From IMG/VR virus record IMGVR_UViG_3300047175_000264, positions 1-21,808 of that record: a stretch of DNA of 21,808 nt; one strand, given 5' to 3'. The position numbers and the translations under genes are program-made. Of this stretch, positions 1 through 7,545 are shown piece by piece. Positions within the stretch are counted from its first letter, which is position 1, and every line of letters starts with the position of its first letter. The notes below the pieces were generated by a model. That model saw only the letters and a list, made by a program, of their open reading frames with translations. It was not told the origin of the DNA and did not search any database. Origin of the DNA: a virus.

Positions 1-435
1 TCACCCGCCAAATGGCCGCAGCAGTTTGTTTTCAACAATCCAGCGGTACACTGGCTCGGCGAGCCACAGGACAGCGCTGCCGATGAAACCAAGGCCGATG
101 ACGAGACCTGCGATGCGCGATTTCAATAAGACGATTTCGGTGATCGGCCGGCGAAGGCTTTCGACGGCCGTGACCAGTGTATCGATCGACACCCGGTTGT
201 CGGTATTGTCGCAATGCAGCGCGGTGACATCGTGCTGCATTTCAAACGCGACGCAGTGCAATCTCTGTTCGAGTTCCCGTTGATCCTGGCGCAGGATACG
301 CAGTTCCGAGCGGAGCGACTCCTGCATCTGTTCGGCTTGCGCCTGCCTGACCTCCATCGTTTCGTGCACGCGGCGCACGGCGGTAAGCACCTCTTGAATC
401 AGCGCGAGCAACACATGCTGATCGCTCTCGCCCAT
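1..435 (-). CDS. Small coiled-coil, single-span membrane protein (possible holin/lysis accessory)
   Basis: This is a 144-residue protein of unrecognised family. The ATG at 435 is chosen over an upstream TTG at 450 because GAGGGAG lies 6 nt before it. Residues about 25-60 are charged and heptad-like (many Q, E, R, L), suggesting a coiled coil. Residues about 108-127 (beginning AGLVIGLGFIGSAVLWLAEP) form one hydrophobic segment, followed by a short basic tail. There is no N-terminal signal peptide, so the bulk probably stays cytoplasmic with the C-terminus in the membrane. It follows the tailspike as the last gene of the visible late operon, where phages often place lysis genes. The topology recalls XhlA-type hemolysin/holin helpers, but I see no diagnostic motif. 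The functional label is inference; the gene itself is well supported by its ribosome binding site and position. Confidence 0.72.
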   Translation of the reverse strand: MGESDQHVLLALIQEVLTAVRRVHETMEVRQAQAEQMQESLRSELRILRQDQRELEQRLHCVAFEMQHDVTALHCDNTDNRVSIDTLVTAVESLRRPITEIVLLKSRIAGLVIGLGFIGSAVLWLAEPVYRWIVENKLLRPFGG

Positions 436-516
436 CGAAGGCTCCCTCAACTCGACCTATCGGTCCTTGGCGCCGCGTCCGGCTTGGGTTTTTTGTTGCG
501 CGGTATATTTGCCGTT

Positions 517-2778
517 CTAGGCGATACTGAGAATGCCGTTATTGTTCCATACCTGCCCCGAACCGGCGGGGGGCCTGATCGTTGGCAGCCCAGGCATGAA
601 CACGCCGCCACTGGGCGCGAGCGTCAGTGCACCTCTCGGATTGATGATCAGTCCGCTGGTGTTGGTGGTGATGAAGCTTGGGTTGCCGCCGGCAGCGTTG
701 CCGAAGACGATCCAATTTGTCGAGCCGGCGGTATTGGTGAAACTGGCGAGATTACCGTTATTGGCCACACCGTTTGCCAGGAGGTAGAGATTTCCGCCCT
801 TGGTCTGAATCACGCCGTTGACTATGCTATCCGTTCCATCGAAGCACAGCGACGACGGGTTGCCTGCGGTTGCAGGCTGGCAGCGCACGTAATTCGCGGC
901 GGAGGCAATATTGTTGACGTAGGACACGACCTGGCCGGACGCGTTCGTCCAGACGAAATCCTTGTTGCCGGCGATGCCGGACGGCACGGTGTTTTGCGCC
1001 GGCGAGTGGAAGGATATGCAATTGGCCGCACTATCGGAGCTTTGATCGACGATTGCGGTGGCAAGTGAGAGGTTGCTGAGATTGAGCCCATAGGCTTGCA
1101 AGCCCACCGTGCCGTTGGCGCCATTGATCTGGATTGCGGTCGCCATATCCTCGAAATGGCAGGCTTCGATGATGTTGTCGGACGAATTCCAGGTGCTGCT
1201 GAAACTGAAACCGATATCGGCCGAGGAACTGCCGCCACCAACAAAATTGCAGTTCGCCACGTGGATTTTGCTGACATTCGTCAGGTTGAAGAATGTCTGC
1301 GCGGTCGATGGTCCGCCGTCGCGGCTGATGTCGAGATTGGCGAAGAAACCGATCGTGACATTGTTGAGCAGGACGGTACCGAGATTTGTGTTCAGCTCGC
1401 CATTCGCGACCCACAGGCCGAGCAGCATGGCCTGGTTGGGCTTGTAGCTCGGCCAAGTGGTTTCGTTGGTTTGCAGAAAAAGATAGTCCACGCCGACCAC
1501 GAGGGGTGCGTGGATATACAATCCCTCGCAATAGCCTGTTTGCACAACAACGGCGTTGCCGTAATACGCCTGAATTCCGTCGATTCGGGTGTCTATGGAC
1601 CCGTTGATCTCGATCGTCGCGGACGTTGTGGCGCCGGCTGTGGCCGGCGGTCCGAACCAGGAGACATTCCTGATCTGGGAGCTCCAGCAATTGTTTAGGA
1701 TCACGCCGCGCAGGAAGGTCTGCGGAAACGGCGACGTGCCGTTGGCCTGGTTCGGATAACTGAAAAATTCAGCTTCATTGATGCTGACCGTGGCGTAGCC
1801 GAAACTTTGGGTGGACGGATAGGTCACCCGGATCGCTGCCTGGGTCTGTCCAGACAGGCTTTCGGCGTAGAAGGAAATGTCCTTTACGATGATTTTGTCG
1901 AACAGATTGTTGGGCGCGAAATCGAGACCAATGCCGGTGTGCTGGAAATGCAGCCTGGACTGGCCACGGCCGCATCCCCGAATGGTCACTGCCTTGCCGG
2001 ACAGGCTGAGCGGTGTGCTGATCCAGTAATCGCCGGGCGGGATGAAGATTTCGCCGCCATTCTGGCCAATCTGCGCGAAGGCGGCGTTGAACGCGTTGGT
2101 GCAGTCCGCGCCGCCAGTGACCGCGCCGAAATCGAGGAGATTGACGACGTCCAGCGCGCGTGTGCTGAGCGTGCGCGCCGTGCCGGTGCCGCCTGCCTGA
2201 ACAGTGCCAAGGCTGACGCTGCCCGCAATCGGCGCAGTCACCTGCCCATTGCTGTTGAGTCCGGCGACACCGCCAGCCGGAATACGCGCGCTGAGCGTGG
2301 AGATCGAGCCGTTCGCGCTCGCAAGCCCCTGTGTCAGTGTGCCGAGTTCGGAGGTAACGGAGGGATCCGTTGTTGCGCCGATGACACCCTGCTGGCTGAT
2401 GGTCACGTTGGTGCCGGCAGTGAATAGGGGGCGCAGCGCCGGGATCGGCAATTGCTTGGGCGTGCCGCTGGAATTGATGACCACTTCATCGGTCGGCAGA
2501 AAAGCCGCCGATTGCGGGAACTGAAGGTGATCGTAACCGTCCGCGGCGATGCTGGCGTTCTGCACGACAAGGCCAAGACCAACGGTCAGTGATTCCGGCC
2601 CGCCAGGTCCCGCTGATGCGCGGCCGAGCACACACGGGCTTGGTACTTCGATCGTGGCTTGCGTGCCGCTGAGCAATTGAGCGACGCTGACCGAGCGGGT
2701 CACGCCGGATTGTTCGATGGGCAGAACATCGCCGGGATTGGTGCCGGTGGCGCTTGGCAATTCGTTGATTGTTGGCAT
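517..2778 (-). CDS. Tailspike with pectate-lyase-like beta-helix (candidate depolymerase)
   Basis: This 753-residue receptor-binding protein has an N-terminal attachment region of about 40 residues (beginning MPTINELPSATGTNPGDVLP). A Gly/Ser/Thr-rich linker runs to about residue 205. A right-handed beta-helix then opens with VVNLLDFGA (about 211) and GGEIFIPPGDYWI (about 241-253), the usual entry of Pectate_lyase_3-type tailspikes. The remainder is rich in N, V, I and G with regular short strands, as in trimeric parallel beta-helices. The C-terminus is Gly/Pro-rich and ends GQVWNNNGILSIA. Such proteins bind and often cleave surface polysaccharide; catalytic residues cannot be assigned by eye, so the enzyme activity is inferred. 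It lies directly after the fiber-tail adaptor, which probably attaches it or the Gly-rich fibre. The start is an ATG with only a weak GAGG 12 nt upstream. Confidence 0.85.
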   Translation of the reverse strand: MPTINELPSATGTNPGDVLPIEQSGVTRSVSVAQLLSGTQATIEVPSPCVLGRASAGPGGPESLTVGLGLVVQNASIAADGYDHLQFPQSAAFLPTDEVVINSSGTPKQLPIPALRPLFTAGTNVTISQQGVIGATTDPSVTSELGTLTQGLASANGSISTLSARIPAGGVAGLNSNGQVTAPIAGSVSLGTVQAGGTGTARTLSTRALDVVNLLDFGAVTGGADCTNAFNAAFAQIGQNGGEIFIPPGDYWISTPLSLSGKAVTIRGCGRGQSRLHFQHTGIGLDFAPNNLFDKIIVKDISFYAESLSGQTQAAIRVTYPSTQSFGYATVSINEAEFFSYPNQANGTSPFPQTFLRGVILNNCWSSQIRNVSWFGPPATAGATTSATIEINGSIDTRIDGIQAYYGNAVVVQTGYCEGLYIHAPLVVGVDYLFLQTNETTWPSYKPNQAMLLGLWVANGELNTNLGTVLLNNVTIGFFANLDISRDGGPSTAQTFFNLTNVSKIHVANCNFVGGGSSSADIGFSFSSTWNSSDNIIEACHFEDMATAIQINGANGTVGLQAYGLNLSNLSLATAIVDQSSDSAANCISFHSPAQNTVPSGIAGNKDFVWTNASGQVVSYVNNIASAANYVRCQPATAGNPSSLCFDGTDSIVNGVIQTKGGNLYLLANGVANNGNLASFTNTAGSTNWIVFGNAAGGNPSFITTNTSGLIINPRGALTLAPSGGVFMPGLPTIRPPAGSGQVWNNNGILSIA

Positions 2779-2808
2779 GTTGGTGCTGGCCTCGCAAACG
2801 CGGATTGG

Positions 2809-3291
2809 TTAATCGATGGTAATAGGCACGCCGGTCTGGTCGGTGAGCGGCGCGCCGGTTTCGTTTGTCAGCTCATTGTTGCTGGCTGGCGGTGTCGCAA
2901 GCGCCGCGACGGGCAGCGAAATCGTCCGCGAAAAATTGCGCCCGTTGGTTGTGCCAATGACAACCGTGACGGCGTAGGCGGTTCCGGCGATGCCGCCGCT
3001 GAGCCACAGGATCGCAAGGTCGCCTTCGGTGCCGCTGGATTGCAGCGCCAGATCGCCGGTGTTGTCGGGATAAATCGCGACGGTAACGGTGGCGGCGGAA
3101 TCGGTTGGGTCGCCGGCCAATGCGTCTGTCAGGTCGACAACATAGTCGAGCACATCGCCAGGGTCCTTGACCGGCCAAACGAGAGGCGGAGGCTGCGTTT
3201 GCAGGACGCCGCGCGGAAAAGGGCCAAACCCTTCGATTGCGACAACGCGTGCCGTGGACGGCTGCCAGTTGGAACCGACCGTGCCCGACAT
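2809..3291 (-). CDS. Fiber-tail adaptor-like protein
   Basis: This is a 160-residue protein that begins MSGTVGSNWQPSTARVVAIE. The ATG at 3291 is preferred to an upstream in-frame start at 3384, because the upstream extension would overlap the fibre gene with Arg-rich out-of-frame-looking sequence, and AAAGG sits just upstream of 3291. The central stretch VWPVKDPGDVLDYVVDLTDAL resembles the DPG-x-LDY-x-x-D-W/L motif of phage fiber-tail adaptor proteins. It is followed by an immunoglobulin-like beta region and a short tail rich in T, N and D. The recall of that family is from memory and was not searched. Its position between two receptor-binding proteins fits a joining role at the baseplate. 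An alternative is a small structural fibre subunit. Confidence 0.72.
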   Translation of the reverse strand: MSGTVGSNWQPSTARVVAIEGFGPFPRGVLQTQPPPLVWPVKDPGDVLDYVVDLTDALAGDPTDSAATVTVAIYPDNTGDLALQSSGTEGDLAILWLSGGIAGTAYAVTVVIGTTNGRNFSRTISLPVAALATPPASNNELTNETGAPLTDQTGVPITID

Positions 3292-3377
3292 GGGTTCAAC
3301 CTTTGCTGCTAGAGCGCGATCGGAGCAGACGGCGCGGCGGTATTGGTTAGGGCGGCGATCTGCCGGCCGAGGCGCAC

Positions 3378-4625
3378 TTACCACTCGACCAGGACAAGAC
3401 CTGGGCCGCCAACGCCGCCCACGCCGGCGCCAAGTCCGCCGGATCCCCCGGCGCCGGGACTGATGCCGCTATTGCCATTGACATCCGCCGAGCCGCCTGG
3501 GCCGACCACGGAAACCGCGCCGGCGCCCCCGAACGCCGAGCCGCCGACGCCACTGAGCCAGTCGGCGCCGCTAGAGAAGGCGGGACCGCCGGCCGAGCCG
3601 CTGACCGTGAAACCCGATCCGGCACCAGTGCCTCCCTGACTGCCGCCCGCGCCATTGCCGCTGGACCCGCCATTTCCGCCCGCTACACCGCCGCTCGCCG
3701 AGGCTAGCGCGCCAAAGCTGGACGTGCCGCCGTTGGAGCCCGCGCCGGCGCCGCCATTGCCTACCGAGACGGCAATGACCTCGCCGGGCGTGACGCTATA
3801 ATAACCTTCCGAATAGCCGCCGCCCGCGCCGCCGCCGCCCGCCGCGGTGAAGCCTGCGCCGCCTGCGCCGCCGCCACCCCAAATGCGCACCTTGACCGAA
3901 GTGACGCCGGCCGGAACGAGCCAGTTGCCCTGGGTTGTTGGACCAAACGCCTGGATGTTGTGGGTGCCCGGCGTCAACTGGGGCAATTTGTAGGTGATGA
4001 AAGGCGCCGTCGGATACGGCGTAATGTTGGCGGCGGTTATGGCTGTGGCGCCGTTGGAGACGGCAACGACCCAAAGCCCGACCCAGCCCTGATCGACCGA
4101 TGCCGTGGGTTGCGATCCGCTGGGTCCGGGCGCCGCCGGTTTGGCCAGTAACTGCACCGATTGCAGGCGCTGCGTATTTTGCGTGGCGCCGTTATTGTTA
4201 GGCCCGCTATAGGGTTGCGCGGGGTTGTTCGAATTGTAATAGGGCAGCACAACCGGCGTCGCGTCGGCTTCAAGAAAACTCGCTTCGATCAAGTAATTGA
4301 TCGACTGGCCGGTGGTTGTTGGCGGGGCCAGGGAAAACTGTGTGCTGCCGACATTGATGCCCAGTTTCATCAATGGATTGCTGGAGCTCGGGATTGAGCC
4401 GTAGGCCGTGGTATCGATCACCGTGAGTTGCGTGATGGAGCCTGGGCCGATGTTCACCGTTAGCGAGGCGGGCGAGGTCGGTGTGCACGCCAGCCCATCC
4501 ACCACCGTGGTCGTGCCAAGGGTCGCCTGCAGCAGATAGCCGAGCGCGATCATCGCGTCCCGCTGGGCGCCGAGTATGTCCGTGTCCAAGGGAATGCTGG
4601 CTGGATAGACGATCTGCCTGTCCAT
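3378..4625 (-). CDS. Tail fibre/adhesin with glycine-rich C-terminal domain
   Basis: This protein has 415 residues. Residues 1-45 resemble an N-terminal baseplate-attachment segment, and residues about 46-235 look like a beta-rich shaft. From about 235 (GNWLVPAGVTSVKVRIWGGG) to about 409 it becomes an extreme Gly-rich domain with many GG, GAG and GGS runs, ending LVLVEW. Comparable Gly-rich domains in phage adhesins (for example gp38 of phage S16) form packed polyglycine-II helices whose loops contact the receptor; that parallel is inferred. The start is an ATG with AAAGG about 9 nt upstream. An AT-rich repeat and candidate promoter of about 180 bp separate it from gene I, so it may head its own transcript. 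It contains little Cys and no transmembrane segment. The adhesin role is likely; the target is unknown. Confidence 0.85.
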   Translation of the reverse strand: MDRQIVYPASIPLDTDILGAQRDAMIALGYLLQATLGTTTVVDGLACTPTSPASLTVNIGPGSITQLTVIDTTAYGSIPSSSNPLMKLGINVGSTQFSLAPPTTTGQSINYLIEASFLEADATPVVLPYYNSNNPAQPYSGPNNNGATQNTQRLQSVQLLAKPAAPGPSGSQPTASVDQGWVGLWVVAVSNGATAITAANITPYPTAPFITYKLPQLTPGTHNIQAFGPTTQGNWLVPAGVTSVKVRIWGGGGAGGAGFTAAGGGGAGGGYSEGYYSVTPGEVIAVSVGNGGAGAGSNGGTSSFGALASASGGVAGGNGGSSGNGAGGSQGGTGAGSGFTVSGSAGGPAFSSGADWLSGVGGSAFGGAGAVSVVGPGGSADVNGNSGISPGAGGSGGLGAGVGGVGGPGLVLVEW

Positions 4626-4706
4626 GAGTCTGGCCTTTCAAGATGACTGATTTTGAGAGCAGTGTTTGCCGGTGCGCCGCGACGCCGCCGGAAGCGCTGC
4701 ATAGAA

Positions 4707-4735
4707 AATAAATGTTTTTTGGTTCTTTTTTTCAA
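4707..4735 (-). promoter_or_regulatory. Candidate sigma70-type promoter for the fibre block
   Basis: On the minus strand a -35-like TTGAAA (4735-4730) is followed after 17 nt by a -10-like TTTATT (4712-4707). This would give a leader of about 75 nt before the fibre ATG at 4625. The -35 matches 5/6 and the -10 matches 4/6 of the consensus. The whole region is AT-rich and made of hairpins, so chance similarity is a real risk. Confidence 0.3.
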
Positions 4736-4785
4736 AAAAGAACACTTCTTCTTTTTCTGAAGAAAAAGAAGCAAAAAGACTTTTG
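4714..4785. repeat. AT-rich hairpin element, copy 1 (modules B-A-C); putative terminator
   Basis: Three hairpins lie in tandem. B (4722-4743) has GTTC plus a T-run pairing with an A-run plus GAAC. A (4748-4771) has a perfect 10-bp stem, CTTCTTTTTC/GAAAAAGAAG, with a TGAA loop. C (4772-4785) pairs CAAAA with TTTTG. Read on the minus strand, C is followed by a T-rich run, which fits a Rho-independent or attenuating terminator between gene I and the fibre gene. The 30-bp core 4714-4743 recurs at 20889-20918 with one mismatch. The element forms most of the 180-bp noncoding interval 4626-4805 and is strikingly AT-rich against its GC-rich surroundings. Confidence 0.75.
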
Positions 4786-4805
4786 TTCCTTTGCTTGGCC
4801 CTGCC

Positions 4806-5465
4806 TTAGGGTTTGATGGCGGTCCAGGCCACGTAGCCGGAGGGCAAAACGGCTTCGACCGCGGCAAAAATCATGGCATCCGAGACGGGCGACGCGATCA
4901 TGTCGAGATCGCCGTAATAAGAATACCCGCCGGTGCCATAGCCGGCGAATAGCGCGATCCCCGTGCCGGAAGGCGGCGTCACGGTGACGAAGCTCGCATA
5001 GGGCAGAAGCAGGCTGCCCCAGCCACCGCCGGCGCCATAACCCACACCGCCCACCGTGTAGCCGCCGGTATCGGATGGTTTCGCCGGTTCAAAGATGACG
5101 GGTGGATTGCCGGTCAGTTCGGTGATCATCAGGATCAAGGCGTTGCGCGTGCCCCTGGGCCGCAACAATTCCTGCAAAATGCGTTGCTGGAAGGACTGAT
5201 CGGATTCGCCCGGCCGCCGCGCGAGCATGGCGCCGAAGAAATCGACGGCGATCATGTCCAGGAACGCGCCATAGGCCGTTCTAATCCGCGCAAGCAGCTG
5301 GACATCAGCGAGCAAGCCATACATGGCGGACCAGGCCGTGCCTAAGCCAGCCAGCACGGATTGCAGGATTGTGCCTTGCCCCGGTGGTGGAACCGGATCG
5401 GAGAACCAGCCGGCCGGCAAAACCGTCAGAAGCCGGCGGACAAAATCCGCAACGTCGCCGATCAT
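4806..5465 (-). CDS. I: Baseplate wedge/tail protein I-like
   Basis: This 219-residue protein sits where P2 gene I lies, directly after J; the stop of J abuts its ATG. Its N-terminal half is helical (beginning MIGDVADFVRRLLTVLPAGW). The stretch LDMIAVDFFGAMLARRPGE and the following Q-rich helix (QSFQQRILQELLRP) resemble the YmfQ/gpI-type baseplate proteins that cap the J wedge and hold fibres. The middle contains an unusual Gly/Tyr-rich block, GGYTVGGVGYGAGGGWGS, with a second Gly/Tyr patch further on (GYGTGGYSYYGDLD); these may be a fibre-docking surface. In family terms it is a P2-I/DUF2313 (YmfQ)-like protein. Family assignment comes from position plus general resemblance, so the exact family is less sure than the role. 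Confidence 0.75.
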   Translation of the reverse strand: MIGDVADFVRRLLTVLPAGWFSDPVPPPGQGTILQSVLAGLGTAWSAMYGLLADVQLLARIRTAYGAFLDMIAVDFFGAMLARRPGESDQSFQQRILQELLRPRGTRNALILMITELTGNPPVIFEPAKPSDTGGYTVGGVGYGAGGGWGSLLLPYASFVTVTPPSGTGIALFAGYGTGGYSYYGDLDMIASPVSDAMIFAAVEAVLPSGYVAWTAIKP

Positions 5466-6587
5466 TTAGCTCACCGTCACGCTGGAAACCACACAGACTT
5501 CATTCCATGCAAGTTGCAAATTCGCTGGCGCACCGTTGATTTCCGTGCCTGACACGCTGACAACCGATGGATCGGTGTTGTGGGCGATCGCCTCCAGCAT
5601 GGAAATGGCGGCAGTCCCGGCGATGGGCAGGGTTGACAGAAACGCTTGTATGTTCGCCGCGATTTCCCCTTTAACTGAAGCCGCCGTGACCGAGTTGGAT
5701 GTGATCACGGTCATGACCGCGGTGACATAAAGCACCACGGGAGGTATCACCGAATAGGTGGAGCCGATTGGCCGCACAAGCTCGATCGCGGCGCTGGCGC
5801 TGGTGATCAAGCTCGATGGGGGAAAACCTGTCCCGTCGTCGAGAACCACGCAGAAATGGCCAGGCACGAAGTCTTGCTGCGTGTCGGAATTTTCTACGAC
5901 GACATAGCGTAGTCCCTGCTGCAGGCTGGCAATGGCGGACTGGATGGCGAGGTCCGTGCACAGCGACAGACTGTTGATGTATAGATGAAACCGTGCGCGA
6001 AATGCTTCATCCGACTCCGGGTTCACACCGCCTGCGAAGGCCTGGGCGTTCGTCACCGTGTCCACGCCGGGAAGCGGTTGCGCAAGAAGGCTTATGGCAC
6101 CGGGCTGCACATTGCCCTGCATGCCGGGCGTGGAGGCCTGCGCAGCGACAGTGACGCTGGCAACGCTTGGCGCAAGGTTGTAGCCATTGCTGCCGTTCCA
6201 GGCCGGGTTTGTCGCGTCCTCGATGACCGCGAAACTTTGCGCGTTATCGCTGGTGCTGACAATTTGGCCAACAGGAATGACGGTGGCAATGCCCACCGAA
6301 TAGCGCGCAAACGTAACCTGTCCCAGGGCCGCCGAACCCGGCAGCCGGGCAAAAGAAAAATCCGCCATCCAACTATCTAGATCAGGTCCGACGCTCGTTG
6401 CCGCGCGCGTCATGGACAGGACCTGCAGGATCAGCCATTGGATCCACAACGCGACGGCCGCGCAAGCTTCCAGAAGCGCGCGCAACACGCTGCCGACCGA
6501 AAGATCTATGAGCTGTGCCGCGCCACCCTGAACGCCGGCGGCCATGTTCTGCACGAGAGTGGTAAAGTTTTGTAGGGGCAACAGCAT
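5466..6587 (-). CDS. J: Baseplate J-like protein
   Basis: This is a 373-residue baseplate wedge protein of the Baseplate_J/gp47 family. Seen features are an N-terminal helical part with hydrophobic helices (AAQLIDLSVGSVLRALLEAC, residues about 23-42), the domain around PVGQIVSTSDNAQSFAV (about 105-121), and the region GGVNPESDEAFRARFHLYI (about 186-204). The last matches the conserved G-G-x-(D/N)-x-E-S-D-E-x-(F/Y)-R-x-R motif of J proteins. A C-terminal alpha/beta domain follows. It works with W and I to build the wedges around the hub in contractile tails. It starts 2 nt after the W stop and ends against the I start, so the three are translationally coupled. Confidence 0.93.
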   Translation of the reverse strand: MLLPLQNFTTLVQNMAAGVQGGAAQLIDLSVGSVLRALLEACAAVALWIQWLILQVLSMTRAATSVGPDLDSWMADFSFARLPGSAALGQVTFARYSVGIATVIPVGQIVSTSDNAQSFAVIEDATNPAWNGSNGYNLAPSVASVTVAAQASTPGMQGNVQPGAISLLAQPLPGVDTVTNAQAFAGGVNPESDEAFRARFHLYINSLSLCTDLAIQSAIASLQQGLRYVVVENSDTQQDFVPGHFCVVLDDGTGFPPSSLITSASAAIELVRPIGSTYSVIPPVVLYVTAVMTVITSNSVTAASVKGEIAANIQAFLSTLPIAGTAAISMLEAIAHNTDPSVVSVSGTEINGAPANLQLAWNEVCVVSSVTVS

Positions 6588-6589
6588 GA

Positions 6590-6964
6590 TTAGCTCACTG
6601 AAAAGGAGAGGATCTGCGTACCGCCGGTCAAGGAATCCGTGTAGAGAATATAAACGTACAAACTGCCATCCGCGGCACCCTGCACGTCGATTGTCGGCTC
6701 TGGCAGTCGAGCGACTGCCTGTTCCTGAAAAATCTGGCTGCGTATGGTTGCTTTGATGGCGGCCGGGTTGACCGGCTGGCCTACATACTGTGCAAGGCCC
6801 GCGCCATAATCGAGCTGCCAGATGTAGTCGCCGGGGTTCGTCAAGAGTCGCCGCAGCACACGTTGCTGCCCCAAGGCGGCGTCACTGGCGAGGCCAATAT
6901 CCCCTGTCGAGTCAAAGGAAAGATCGCTGCCCCATAACAGGGCCGCATCCGATAAACCGACCAT
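6590..6964 (-). CDS. W: Baseplate wedge W / gp25-like protein
   Basis: This is a 124-residue homologue of P2 W/T4 gp25, the small wedge protein that contacts the sheath and starts sheath assembly. The conserved run RVLRRLLTNPGDYIWQLDYG carries the hallmark of the family: an R/L-rich helix, then TxPG(E/D), then a D-YG turn. Family members are about 110-140 residues. I choose ATG 6964, with GGGGA about 8 nt before it, over the GTG at 6979, which lacks its own binding site; the longer form would add five residues. It lies between V and J in the P2 order. Confidence 0.9.
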   Translation of the reverse strand: MVGLSDAALLWGSDLSFDSTGDIGLASDAALGQQRVLRRLLTNPGDYIWQLDYGAGLAQYVGQPVNPAAIKATIRSQIFQEQAVARLPEPTIDVQGAADGSLYVYILYTDSLTGGTQILSFSVS

Positions 6965-7020
6965 TATCCTGTTCCCCACACTAGCTGATGCGAAGCCGCG
7001 TCATGCGCCATCGAATCGGG

Positions 7021-7545
7021 TTAGTCTTGTGTCGAGGGCGGCGTCGTTGAGGGCGGGTGGACATGCTGATTGTAATGCGCCCTGAGATCAGCGAGCGAAT
7101 TATAGGAGTCATAGACATTTCCGGTGGCGTGGAAATCGCCATCATGCACCCATTTTGGCGCTTTGCTGGCAATCGATCCGTCATTGAGCAGCTGAATTTT
7201 GCTGCCGCTTTGATGCATGAGCCAAAATTCACCGGCGGGCGCGTCTGGCGCCGCCGCGGCGCTCGACCAGAGGCGGCCGATAATAAGACCGTTCTCCGCA
7301 TCGCCTTCCTGGGAAAGGACAATGACCTGATCCCCTGGGGATGGCGGACAGGCCAATCCCCAGCCGTTACCGACCCAAATCGAGGCGATTGGCAGCCAGC
7401 CGGACAGGACGTTTTCCGGCTGGATTTTGACCCGGGCCGTATAGCTTGTCGGATCGACCGAACTGACGACCGCCAAGCGCGTCTGTCCCCATGATTGATC
7501 CATCCGCGAAGCGTGCGCTTTGAACGCGTTCAGGAGGTAGTCCAT
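7021..7545 (-). CDS. V: Baseplate spike protein V (cell-puncturing tip)
   Basis: This 174-residue protein belongs to the Phage_base_V family. Residues about 20-95 form an OB-fold-like domain containing the conserved pattern PSPGDQVIVLSQEGDAENGL (about 69-88). A short beta-strand spike follows (LMHQSGSKIQLLNDGS). The C-terminal end carries H161-V-H163 in NQHVHPPS; in P2 V and relatives such His-x-His pairs from a trimer coordinate iron at the needle tip, so the same is inferred here. The C-terminus ends with a Pro/Thr/Ser tail. It overlaps the hub gene D by 16 nt, showing translational coupling, and uses ATG 7545. It is shorter than P2 V (211 residues). Confidence 0.92.
   Translation of the reverse strand: MDYLLNAFKAHASRMDQSWGQTRLAVVSSVDPTSYTARVKIQPENVLSGWLPIASIWVGNGWGLACPPSPGDQVIVLSQEGDAENGLIIGRLWSSAAAAPDAPAGEFWLMHQSGSKIQLLNDGSIASKAPKWVHDGDFHATGNVYDSYNSLADLRAHYNQHVHPPSTTPPSTQD

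Noticed and set aside
214-1068. Plus-strand open frame of 284 codons opposite the tailspike end
   Set aside because: It is antisense to the tailspike and the membrane protein, with Arg/Gly-rich low-information translation.
4550-4867. Minus-strand open frame of 105 codons across the gene I/fibre gap
   Set aside because: It reads through the repeat element as poly-Lys/Phe and overlaps two solid genes in other frames.
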